From contig JBGSIA010000038.1 in assembly GCA_041751935.1 (NCBI GenBank), positions 42,485 through 106,484 of the forward strand: a stretch of DNA of 64,000 nt, written 5' to 3'. Made by a program: the position numbers and the translations under genes. Origin of the DNA: JBBSJZ01 sp041751935 (GTDB taxonomy: Bacteria > Planctomycetota > Planctomycetia > Pirellulales > Pirellulaceae). This document shows, one piece after another, positions 1 through 8,668 of this stretch (position 1 is its first letter; each line of letters opens with the position of its first letter). The notes beneath the pieces are model-generated. The model was not told where the DNA came from, searched no databases, and was given only the letters and a program-made list of their open reading frames with translations.

Positions 1-3000
1 ATTACCGGTATCATTCAAACCGATATCGATGTCTATGCGATCGACTTGAAAGCCGGGGACATTCTTGACGTTGCCGCGTTGGGCTCAATTGCACAAATTT
101 CCGTTTATGACGAGAACTCGCGATTCTTGTTTGGAACCAGCACGAATAACGGCGTTGCGGGATACTCTAATGACAGTCCTCTGCAGACCGTGGGCAATGT
201 CCAGATGGCTCAGGTCATCCCACGCGATGGTCGCTACTACATTCTGGGTACACAAACGGTTGGTGTGGGTGTTGGGAATTCCTATACGTATGGTTTGAGA
301 ACCTATCGACCCGTCACGGAATCGCTTCCCGTGGGTGCACAGCAAATCCTGTACATCGATTTTGATGGAGGTTTCTTCGCTCGCGACCAGTTTACCCGCG
401 GGATACCTGTGGGAGGTATCGTACAAATCCCTAGTCTTGAGGAAACATTGGACGGTTTGCCGCAGTTAAATCTTACTGCGAACAACCCGGCCGAGATTAA
501 CTTGCTGATCGACAAAACTTTGGCTCATGTAAATCAGCATTTTCGAAGTATCGCTCGCAATGGGACCAACGGCGACTTTGCCAATACGGGCATTGCTGGT
601 GAATACGGTATCACCATACTGAACAGCCGTGATCACGCGGATCCTGTCAACAACCCGTTAGTAACTCGAGTGATTGTCGGAGGGACTACGGCCCAGATCG
701 GTATCCCTGGTATTCTTGGGGTTTCGCCCTCTGGCGACATTGGAAACTTTGACCTAAGTGAAATAGTGCTTTCGCCGCTCGATTTGGTCCTTGCATATTC
801 AACGCAGTTTCCGTTCTCACCTTCAGCCTCGGTTTTCGATGCTGTCGCCCGAACGATAGCCGTCACAATCTCCCATGAGGCAGCGCACTCGTTCGGAATC
901 GAGCACACCAACGGCAACAACAATACGCCCTCCTTGATCGACCAAGCTGGTCCACGTGTACCCGAGTTTGATTTGGGCGTCGGTATCGATATGATTTTTG
1001 GCACTGCAGACGATCAGCCGATTGAATTCGTGACCGATACTTTTGATCCCACCGAGAATTATGTGGGGACTGAATTTGTTCCTGCTGCCCTCTCTCATGT
1101 GCTCTCCACTGGTACTGTGGGTGGCGCAGGTATTTCTGGACGCGTATTCAATGATCTGAATCGTAACGGTAGCGGCACTGGGGATGTGGGAATCGCGGGC
1201 GTGACCGTCTTCGTTGACACTAACGTCAACGGTGTGTTGGATGCCAACGAACCGCGAACGTTAACTGCTGTCGATGGCACGTACACCTTGTCCGCCGGTG
1301 CTGGAACCGTAACGATTGGTGTCCAGCCTCCGCCATCGTTCCTGCCCAGTCCCACGACTTCGCGTACGGTCACCCTTACTTCAGGCGGATCGGCGACCGG
1401 CGTTGATTTCGGTTTCTTCCGTTCACCAAACGATATCACCGGGCGATTCTTTGCCGACAACAATGGCAATGGTTTTCCGGACACGGGTGATGCTGGGATT
1501 GCTGGCATCTACGTCTATCTTGATTTGGACGGCGATGATCGTCCGGATTTAGGTGAACCCGCTACGACAACTTCAGAGACTGGTACCTATCGCTTAGAAT
1601 TGCCTAACGGAGTCGGACCTTACACGATTCGTTACGTGACCCAGCCCGGTTTCCTTGCCACCTCGCCTGTGGGCGGCGAACACGTCGGAGTTGTTCCCGG
1701 TGACTCGCGAATTGGTACTCTCGATTTTGGGCTGTTGCCATCACGTGACTACGGTGACTTGCCAGCCAGCTATGGAATTCCCAGCCATGGAATTGTTGCG
1801 GGCTTGAGTCTCGGCACAAGCGTCGACCGCGAAACCGCACCCCAAGCAAATGACGCTGGCGTTTTCGATGGCACGGGAGACGATACCAATGGCCCGCTGA
1901 ACGTTGGTGGCAACGTCATTGATGACGAAGACGGTGTGCTTCAACTCGAGGCACTCGGACCTGGATCGTCGACCACTTTCCAGGTCACCACAACGAACAA
2001 CAGCAGCACCGGCGCACCTGCTTACCTGTCGGCTTGGTTCGACTTTAATCGCAACAACGTGTTCGACGCCAGTGAGCGAGTTATCTCCAATCGACTGCTC
2101 GGTACGGCCACGACGCCAATCGAAGTCAACGTCCCTGCGGATATCACCCCAGGTGTCGTGAACGCTCGCTTCCGCTACAGCCAAACTCAAAATCTTGGCC
2201 CTGGCGGAGACGCTGATACTGGCGAAGTCGAGGACTACCAGTACACGATTTTGGAAGGCGCCGATCTTGTCAATCCAGACACTTTCCCTGTGTCACGAAA
2301 TACTGCGATCAATCTGGATATATTGGCCAATGACTTCATGAACGAGTCGTTGACCATCAATAACTTTGGAATTGTTGGTCAACTTCCTAGTGGCGATAAC
2401 TTCCAAACGCGCGGATTGGTGGAACTGAGCGACGATGGTCGACAAGCAAGATATATCCCCCAACCCGGTTTTGTCGGACAAGACTACTTTACCTACACCG
2501 TCCGTAACGAGTTTGGTATCGTTCGCGATGACCAGGGAAACCCGATCGAAGTCTTAGTCACGGTCAACGTCACCTTCCAGTCCAACGTACCGATCGCCAT
2601 CGACGATACTTTTGAAATCACGTCGGGAAGCAGCCGCGCGCTGAATGTACTTGACAACGACATCCCCAGTTCTGCTGGCGGGCTATCGATTTCGGGCCTC
2701 ACTGCCGGCAGCGCCGGTGGCACTTTGCGAATCACCGGTGGCGGTCAGTCGCTCACTTATACCCCGCTTCCTGGAACCACGACGGAAACCTTCACTTACA
2801 GTGTGATTGACGGAAACAACGTCACCAGTACGGCCAACGTCACCGTCAATGTGCTGCCAAATTCTCGGCTGGATGACTTGGCGGCGTTCTCCATCGAGAC
2901 ACTGGATTTCCTAAATGAAACTCCGATCTCGTCGATTCAATCCGGCAAGGACTTCAAACTACGTGTGTACGTGGAGGACGTTCGTACCAACGTTAGCGAT

Positions 3001-4818
3001 TCGGTTAAAGGCTTGTTCTCCGCATTCCTGGACGTGCTCTACACCGACGAACTCGTAGCGCCAGCGGATAATACTCCCAACGATAATACTCCCTTCGATA
3101 TTGCGTTCGGTCGACGGTACGTTGGCTCCAATGTTTTCCAACAGTCCGATACGGTAACGCCAGGCTTGCTTGATGACTTGGGCGGAACGCAGCCGATCTC
3201 CAACCAACAGCCTCAAGGTAACCCGAATGATCCAATCAACCCCAATCGGGAAGTATTGTTTACGATCACGATGCGCGCCACAGGTACCGGGGTGGCCATT
3301 TTCCAGGCCGATCCGGCTGATGAGGATGTTAGCGAGACGTTGTTGCTGAACAGCTTAAGCGCATTGGATGCGGGTGATTTGCGGTTAGGACGCACGGAAC
3401 TGGTGATCACGCCAGCAAGCAATAACTTCACCTCCGCGATTGATGATTCGTTCCCCGATGGTCGTGATTCAAATGGCAACTTGATTGCGTCTCCCAATAC
3501 GGCGCAACTACGAGTGCTTGATAACGATTTGATTCGTCGCCAGGAAAGTTCAACCACTCCTCCAGTTCTTGGTGCGCCATTGGCGATCACCGAATTCGAA
3601 GTATTGACGGTTGCCAAGTTTGGTACGGCCGTCGTCAACCCTGGTGATGACTTCATTAGTTACACGCCCAGAAGTGGCGCTAGTGGACTGGAGTCCTTCA
3701 CCTACTTTATCGTTACCGAAGACGGCACGCGAAGCTCGGCACAAGTCACTTTTCCAGTCGGCAATGCGGTTCCTGCGCCGTTGGTTGATCTAAAGTTTGC
3801 TCTTACCGATGCGAACGGTAACGTGACCACTAACCCGAACATCGGTGTTGGGGACACATTCGGTGTTCAAATCATCGCTGATGACTTGCGAGGTGGATTC
3901 AATGCTTCGACGGTCTACGCAGCTTACTTGGATGTCTTGTACGACGCCGATTTCATCCGTCCGTTGGATTCATCGAGTACTGACCGATTCGACTTTGACG
4001 TTGAATTTGGTCCCGACTTTGACGCTGGCAGTGGTCGTGGCTCAGCAGCACGTTTAGGGATCATTGACGAGTTCGGTACCCAGGATCGTCGCGTTCCGAT
4101 TCCTCCGGGCACGGCGGTTGAAGCATCGCGAGTGTTGGCGACACTGTTTTTCCAAGCGACCGCCAGCGGATCAACTCGCGTGGTCGGTTCACCAGCGGAT
4201 GGATTGCCGTTCCAAGATACATTGGTGCTGAACCGCGACCCACCCATTCCTGTTTCCCAGATCCGTTACAACGTGCTGCCAATCACGATTGGATCGGGAA
4301 GTGTATCCGGTGAATTCCCACGCCAAAACACGGCGCTTCCACCGGACGTCAATAACGACGGTGTCGTCACTCCGGTCGATGCGCTGACGATCATCAACGA
4401 GATGAACCGCCAATGGATCGCAGGATTCGAAGGTGAAAGTGCAGCTCAAGTGTTCGTGAATGAATTTTTCACGGACGTTAGCGGTGACAAGCAAGTAACC
4501 GCTGTTGATGCGTTGATGGTGATCAACTACTTGAACCTCCAATCAGCGATGCAGTTTATTGGTGAAGGTGAAGCGGCTGTTAGCGACGTGTTGCCCCGCG
4601 GCAATGACAGTGCCAGCCAGCAATCATCGCGAAGCGTTGCCGATGCTTCCGTGGCCATGCTCTCGGATGATTCCTCGCCATTGGTTGCTGCAGCAACGGT
4701 TCCAACAGTTAGTTCAGGATCAAGCTTGTTGGACGCGCCAGTTTCCGAGACCGAGAACGCTGACGAAGACGATGTGCTGGATTTATTGGCCGCTGATATC
4801 GCCGGCTTGTGGGGTTGA
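1..4818 (+). CDS. Giant secreted metzincin-like protein with SdrD-B, GEVED and dockerin modules (5' end outside window)
   Basis: The reading frame is open from base 1, so the N-terminus lies upstream and only 1605 residues are visible. Counting from base 1, the start resembles a pre-peptidase (PPC-like) fold. Residues 292-302 read HEAAHSFGIEH, the HExxHxxGxxH zinc motif of metzincin proteases. Two SdrD B-like repeats with DxNxNG calcium loops follow at about 377 and 478. A GEVED-type module runs from DYGDLP (about 583) to GEVEDYQ (about 741). Cadherin/Big-like segments come next, then a C-terminal pair of dockerin-like loops (DVNNDGVVTPVDAL at about 1449, DVSGDKQVTAVDAL at about 1493). Such proteins are exported and cell-surface or matrix associated in planctomycetes. 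The protease activity is inferred only from the motif, and no substrate can be named. Confidence 0.85.
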   Translation: MTGIIQTDIDVYAIDLKAGDILDVAALGSIAQISVYDENSRFLFGTSTNNGVAGYSNDSPLQTVGNVQMAQVIPRDGRYYILGTQTVGVGVGNSYTYGLRTYRPVTESLPVGAQQILYIDFDGGFFARDQFTRGIPVGGIVQIPSLEETLDGLPQLNLTANNPAEINLLIDKTLAHVNQHFRSIARNGTNGDFANTGIAGEYGITILNSRDHADPVNNPLVTRVIVGGTTAQIGIPGILGVSPSGDIGNFDLSEIVLSPLDLVLAYSTQFPFSPSASVFDAVARTIAVTISHEAAHSFGIEHTNGNNNTPSLIDQAGPRVPEFDLGVGIDMIFGTADDQPIEFVTDTFDPTENYVGTEFVPAALSHVLSTGTVGGAGISGRVFNDLNRNGSGTGDVGIAGVTVFVDTNVNGVLDANEPRTLTAVDGTYTLSAGAGTVTIGVQPPPSFLPSPTTSRTVTLTSGGSATGVDFGFFRSPNDITGRFFADNNGNGFPDTGDAGIAGIYVYLDLDGDDRPDLGEPATTTSETGTYRLELPNGVGPYTIRYVTQPGFLATSPVGGEHVGVVPGDSRIGTLDFGLLPSRDYGDLPASYGIPSHGIVAGLSLGTSVDRETAPQANDAGVFDGTGDDTNGPLNVGGNVIDDEDGVLQLEALGPGSSTTFQVTTTNNSSTGAPAYLSAWFDFNRNNVFDASERVISNRLLGTATTPIEVNVPADITPGVVNARFRYSQTQNLGPGGDADTGEVEDYQYTILEGADLVNPDTFPVSRNTAINLDILANDFMNESLTINNFGIVGQLPSGDNFQTRGLVELSDDGRQARYIPQPGFVGQDYFTYTVRNEFGIVRDDQGNPIEVLVTVNVTFQSNVPIAIDDTFEITSGSSRALNVLDNDIPSSAGGLSISGLTAGSAGGTLRITGGGQSLTYTPLPGTTTETFTYSVIDGNNVTSTANVTVNVLPNSRLDDLAAFSIETLDFLNETPISSIQSGKDFKLRVYVEDVRTNVSDSVKGLFSAFLDVLYTDELVAPADNTPNDNTPFDIAFGRRYVGSNVFQQSDTVTPGLLDDLGGTQPISNQQPQGNPNDPINPNREVLFTITMRATGTGVAIFQADPADEDVSETLLLNSLSALDAGDLRLGRTELVITPASNNFTSAIDDSFPDGRDSNGNLIASPNTAQLRVLDNDLIRRQESSTTPPVLGAPLAITEFEVLTVAKFGTAVVNPGDDFISYTPRSGASGLESFTYFIVTEDGTRSSAQVTFPVGNAVPAPLVDLKFALTDANGNVTTNPNIGVGDTFGVQIIADDLRGGFNASTVYAAYLDVLYDADFIRPLDSSSTDRFDFDVEFGPDFDAGSGRGSAARLGIIDEFGTQDRRVPIPPGTAVEASRVLATLFFQATASGSTRVVGSPADGLPFQDTLVLNRDPPIPVSQIRYNVLPITIGSGSVSGEFPRQNTALPPDVNNDGVVTPVDALTIINEMNRQWIAGFEGESAAQVFVNEFFTDVSGDKQVTAVDALMVINYLNLQSAMQFIGEGEAAVSDVLPRGNDSASQQSSRSVADASVAMLSDDSSPLVAAATVPTVSSGSSLLDAPVSETENADEDDVLDLLAADIAGLWG

Positions 4819-4825
4819 GATTGCG

Positions 4826-4860
4826 TAGCGGGTCATGCGTTTCACGTGTGACCTGCAGCT
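4826..4860 (+). terminator. Hairpin after the giant surface protein
   Basis: GGTCA (4831-4835) and TGACC (4849-4853) pair, with an inner CGT/ACG pairing and outer AGC/GCT bases. It begins a few bases after the stop of the upstream gene. There is no strong U tract, so it is a weak terminator candidate. Confidence 0.35.
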
Positions 4861-5035
4861 GTTCAGCCCTACGATTGAATCAACCGCTACAACTCTCAAT
4901 GGCGATTCAGTGGTGTAATTGCATTCGCATCACGACTAATCGCTGACTCTCAAGTCATGACGTAAGTTTGGAAAATGGTCGGAGCTCTGCTTCGATACGA
5001 TGAGCCGAACCACGTCGACGATTTTGAGTAGTTTC

Positions 5036-5503
5036 ATGATGCGATCCAGCCAGCCTGTAGCGATAACTTTGACGCTTACTGCGTTGTCCGCACTGGGCGG
5101 ATGTGGGAGTGCTCCCGATTCGTCAATGTTGTTGTCCTTGCAAGAATCGGTCTCGGCAGATCGCAGCGTCAATCTCGGTCGCGATACTCTCAATTCAAAT
5201 CGGGTCAAACATTGGACGGCGCCCTATCCCGAACGTTCCAATCCGTTTCGGTATCCTGGCGACGTCTCCGAACCCGAATTGGTCAAGCACGAGCCAACCC
5301 ATACGGCCCACGTCAGTGTGCTCGGCTTTGCCAATATCGATCGTCCATTGGCGATTCTGAAGATTCGCGACTCAACTCGGACACTCGGCGACGGTGACCA
5401 ATTCGGTGAGCTGCGAGTGCTCAGCGTTGTTCCGCCATCGGTAACACTGCAAATGTCCAATCTTGTGTGGACGATTAGCATGTTTGACAACGCGCCTCGC
5501 TGA
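5036..5503 (+). CDS. Small lipoprotein with possible PilP/GspC-like C-terminal domain
   Basis: A 155-residue protein. The ATG at 5036 gives a short basic N-region, a hydrophobic stretch and the lipobox L-G-G-C with Cys23. An in-frame ATG at 5000 would only add twelve residues that spoil the signal peptide. The mature part is polar. The C-terminal 45 residues (GDQFGELRVLSVVPPSV followed by a Val/Leu-rich strand pattern) resemble the small beta domain found at the end of GspC or PilP proteins, in which a Gly-rich turn is followed by a valine-rich hairpin. That resemblance is my inference. No pilus or secretion genes sit beside it. The gene stands alone between the giant surface protein and an oxidoreductase. 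Confidence 0.7.
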   Translation: MMRSSQPVAITLTLTALSALGGCGSAPDSSMLLSLQESVSADRSVNLGRDTLNSNRVKHWTAPYPERSNPFRYPGDVSEPELVKHEPTHTAHVSVLGFANIDRPLAILKIRDSTRTLGDGDQFGELRVLSVVPPSVTLQMSNLVWTISMFDNAPR

Positions 5504-5720
5504 TCGTTCAGCCTCAGCAACTAAGCAACGAACGATGAGGGGTTTGCGAGGGACGACCTGCGAATCTTTGCCGCGTGTCTGAGATCTATTGGCGATTCAA
5601 CCAAAATCATTGTCAGATAGGAAAACTTCCCGCAGTACTGTCTACCTAGCGTCGTTTACTCTGCTATTCTCGTGTGCATCGAGCGTGGTAAGCAGTGACT
5701 GATTCTGTAACGAGGTTGCA

Positions 5721-6824
5721 ATGGCCGAGGCTATTTGTCGGTGGGGATTTTTGAGTACGGCGGCGATTGCCAGAAAGAATTGGAAAGCGATTCGATTGAG
5801 CGGCAACGGACGCGTGGTCGCGGTAGCGAGCCGCGATTCCGATCGCGCCGCGCGGTTCATTGCCGATTGTAGCGCCGAAGTTCCTCCTGGCGGCGACGTT
5901 GATGCGTTGGATACTTATGACCAGTTGCTTGCCCGGGATGATATCGATGCTGTCTACATTCCCTTGCCAACCGGGCTGAGAAAACAGTGGGTGCTCAAGG
6001 CAGCTCAGTCGGGTAAGCACGTTTTGTGCGAAAAGCCAGTCGCAGTTCATGCGGACGATGCGGTGGAAATGATCCAGGCCTGTGAAGCTGCCGGGGTACA
6101 GTTCATGGACGGTGTGATGTTTGAGCACAGCACGCGAATCGATGGGCTACATGCTCAACTGAAGGATGCTGAGTCGTTTGGACGTCTGCGACGAATTCAA
6201 ACACACTTTTCTTTCAACGGTGGCGACGATTTTACGAAGTCCAATATTCGCGCCAATGCACAATATGAACCTCACGGGTGCCTGGGCGATCTCGGTTGGT
6301 ACTGCATTCGATTTTCGCTAAGGATGATGAAGGGGGAACTGCCAAGGTCGGTCAGCGGGCGGATGCTCAGTTCGTTTGGTGAAGCCAATTCATCTGCGGT
6401 TGTGCCAAGTGAATTTGTCGGTGAGTTAGATTTTGATGCAGGAGTCACCGCAGGTTTTTACTGTTCTTTCCTCACTGCAAATCAACAAACCGCGATGCTC
6501 TCGGGGTCCCACGGTTACATTAGTATCGATGATTTTGTGTTGCCGTTCTATGGTGTCGAATGCAGTTGGACTGAGCACGCGCATGCCTTGGAAATCGATA
6601 ACTGCCGCTGGAACTTTGGTCGTCACTTGCGGCCGAAAAGTGTGAATGAATATTCTTCTGGTGAACGCGGCGCACAGGAAGTCGAAATGGTACGCAAACT
6701 TGCAGAGATCGCGATCAGTGGTCGAGTAGATCGACAATACAGCGACATCTCCCTGGCCACTCAACGTGTCTTGGACGCGTGCCGCAAAAGTGCTGCCCAG
6801 TCGGGTAAGCCTGTTCTGCTGTAA
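5721..6824 (+). CDS. Gfo/Idh/MocA family NAD(P)-dependent oxidoreductase
   Basis: A 367-residue protein of typical family length. The N-terminal Rossmann start reads WGFLSTAAIARKN, and the family EKP motif lies at residues 104-106 (CEKPVAV), whose Lys contacts cofactor and substrate. The C-terminal half carries the GDLGWY segment at about 189-194, matching the family's D-x-G-x-Y position. A GAGGT ribosome-binding site lies about ten bases before the ATG. These enzymes oxidise or reduce sugars and related polyols in the cytosol, but the substrate cannot be read from sequence. The sodium:solute symporter gene follows after 56 bases on the same strand, so the pair may take up and oxidise the same compound (inference). 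Confidence 0.88.
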   Translation: MAEAICRWGFLSTAAIARKNWKAIRLSGNGRVVAVASRDSDRAARFIADCSAEVPPGGDVDALDTYDQLLARDDIDAVYIPLPTGLRKQWVLKAAQSGKHVLCEKPVAVHADDAVEMIQACEAAGVQFMDGVMFEHSTRIDGLHAQLKDAESFGRLRRIQTHFSFNGGDDFTKSNIRANAQYEPHGCLGDLGWYCIRFSLRMMKGELPRSVSGRMLSSFGEANSSAVVPSEFVGELDFDAGVTAGFYCSFLTANQQTAMLSGSHGYISIDDFVLPFYGVECSWTEHAHALEIDNCRWNFGRHLRPKSVNEYSSGERGAQEVEMVRKLAEIAISGRVDRQYSDISLATQRVLDACRKSAAQSGKPVLL

Positions 6825-6880
6825 TCTCCTGTGCAGCTTCTTGTATTCAACGCCACTTTCCTTCCCAAATTCCTATCGCC

Positions 6881-8590
6881 ATGTTGACGCTCATCTCGTT
6901 CGTGTTCTTCACCGGTCTAGTCGGTGTCCTGACGTATTTCATTGTTCGTGGCAAGGAAAGTGAATCGAGTGAGGGTTATTTTCTCGCCGGACGCTCGTTA
7001 ACTGCTGGTGTGATCGCTGGGTCGTTGTTGCTGACAAATCTATCGACCGAGCAATTGGTGGGCCTAAACGGTGCTGCCTTTGGCGACGGGATTTTGGTGA
7101 TGGCGTGGGAGGTGATCGCCGGCATCTCTCTGGTGCTAATGGCGGTTTTTTTCTTGCCGCGATATCTTGCCAAAGGAATCACGACGATCCCTGAGTTCCT
7201 CGAAGGTCGTTACGATCGGACGACGAAATCAATCACCGATGCAATTTTTATTATTGCCTACACGGTGATCTTGCTGCCAATCATTCTTTATACGGGGGCT
7301 CGCGGCCTGAGTGGGATTTTGGACTTGCATGCGCTTACCGGCATCCAGAGTGACGCCGCGATTTTGTGGCTGATGGTGTGGATGATTGGCATCTTGGGGT
7401 CAATTTATGCCATTTTTGGTGGGTTACGAACCGTTGCGATCAGTGACACCATCAACGGTGTCGGTTTGCTGATTGGGGGCGTGATGATTGCCTACTTGGG
7501 ACTACATTTAGTCGGTGATGGCAGTGCTTTCAGCGGAATGGAAACGCTTCGATCGTCCAACCCAGCGAAGTTTGTTTCGCTCGGAGGCCCCAATACCAGC
7601 GTTCCCTGGCCGACATTGTTCACGGGCGTGCTGCTGTTGAATATGTTTTATTGGACGACCAACCAACAAATCATTCAGCGAACGTTTGCAGCAACTTCGC
7701 TCGCCGAAGGGCAAAAGGGTGTGTTGCTAGCTGCAGCGTTCAAGATCATTGCTCCAGCGATTCTTGTGCTGCCTGGAATATTGGCTTTCCATTTGGACTC
7801 GCAAGGAAGGCTGTTTGATGAAGCCCGCGTTGCCGTGATGCAAGAGTCTTCACGGCAGGTGATCCCCGCAACGATTGCTACGTCGGATGTCGAGACGTAT
7901 GTTGCCGAGCAAGTTCAAAGCAAGAAAAAGGACCAGGCCTATGGAGCATTGGTGCGAAAGGTGCTGCCGTGGCAATTCACCGGTTTCTTTGCCGCAGTGA
8001 TGGTGGGGGCGATCTTGAGTTCCTTCAATTCAGCGCTGAACGCCACCGCGACGTTATTTAGTTTGGGTGCGTACAAGCACTACATCAACCCTGGTGCGAC
8101 GGAATCGCAAACCGTACGTAGTGGCCGCTTGTTCGGAACTGCTATCGCAATTGCGGCCATGTGTGTTGCCCCGTTGTTGGCTGGTCAAGACAGCATCTTC
8201 GGTTACTTACAGAAAATGAACGGTCTGTACTTTATCCCCATTTTTTCAGTCGTCTTGATGGGGATGCTCGATCGTCGGGTTCCGGCCTGGAGCGCTAATT
8301 TGGCACTGCTACTCGGATTTATCATTATTGCAATGGGCTACTTTGTGTTCCCTAACTTGGTCAATCGTTTGCACGAATTCCATTTTCTGGGCGTTGTATT
8401 CGTGTCACTGGTACTCTTGATGGAAGTTGCTGCGTTTGTCGCTCCACGTGAGCCAGTGCTAGCAAAAGAGGCTGAATTGGCTGCCTCAGCACCACCGATC
8501 CCGATGGACCGCTGGCCCCTCGCTTTGCCGGTCGGCGGTATTTTGGTGGCAATTGTCCTGGGAATCTATTATTATTTTGCGGTAAACTAA
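6881..8590 (+). CDS. Sodium:solute symporter (SSS/SLC5 family)
   Basis: A 569-residue, strongly hydrophobic protein with a regular series of about 13-14 membrane spans, the usual architecture of the SSS family. The early segment LLLTNLSTEQLVGLNG matches the region of vSGLT-type transporters that lines the substrate and Na+ sites, and the following EFLEGRYDR is a typical SSS loop. SSFNSALNATATLFS late in the protein resembles the family's conserved Na+ site helix. It should import a sugar, polyol or similar solute with Na+ across the inner membrane. It follows the Gfo/Idh/MocA gene closely and probably shares its transcript. No clear Shine-Dalgarno sequence precedes the ATG. The substrate is unknown. 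Confidence 0.88.
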   Translation: MLTLISFVFFTGLVGVLTYFIVRGKESESSEGYFLAGRSLTAGVIAGSLLLTNLSTEQLVGLNGAAFGDGILVMAWEVIAGISLVLMAVFFLPRYLAKGITTIPEFLEGRYDRTTKSITDAIFIIAYTVILLPIILYTGARGLSGILDLHALTGIQSDAAILWLMVWMIGILGSIYAIFGGLRTVAISDTINGVGLLIGGVMIAYLGLHLVGDGSAFSGMETLRSSNPAKFVSLGGPNTSVPWPTLFTGVLLLNMFYWTTNQQIIQRTFAATSLAEGQKGVLLAAAFKIIAPAILVLPGILAFHLDSQGRLFDEARVAVMQESSRQVIPATIATSDVETYVAEQVQSKKKDQAYGALVRKVLPWQFTGFFAAVMVGAILSSFNSALNATATLFSLGAYKHYINPGATESQTVRSGRLFGTAIAIAAMCVAPLLAGQDSIFGYLQKMNGLYFIPIFSVVLMGMLDRRVPAWSANLALLLGFIIIAMGYFVFPNLVNRLHEFHFLGVVFVSLVLLMEVAAFVAPREPVLAKEAELAASAPPIPMDRWPLALPVGGILVAIVLGIYYYFAVN

Positions 8591-8668
8591 GACCAGATTC
8601 CTCGCACGGGCAGCGGAAAGCGGAGAATTGGAAAGCAAGTTCATTGGGGACGTACACAAGGTGATGCC

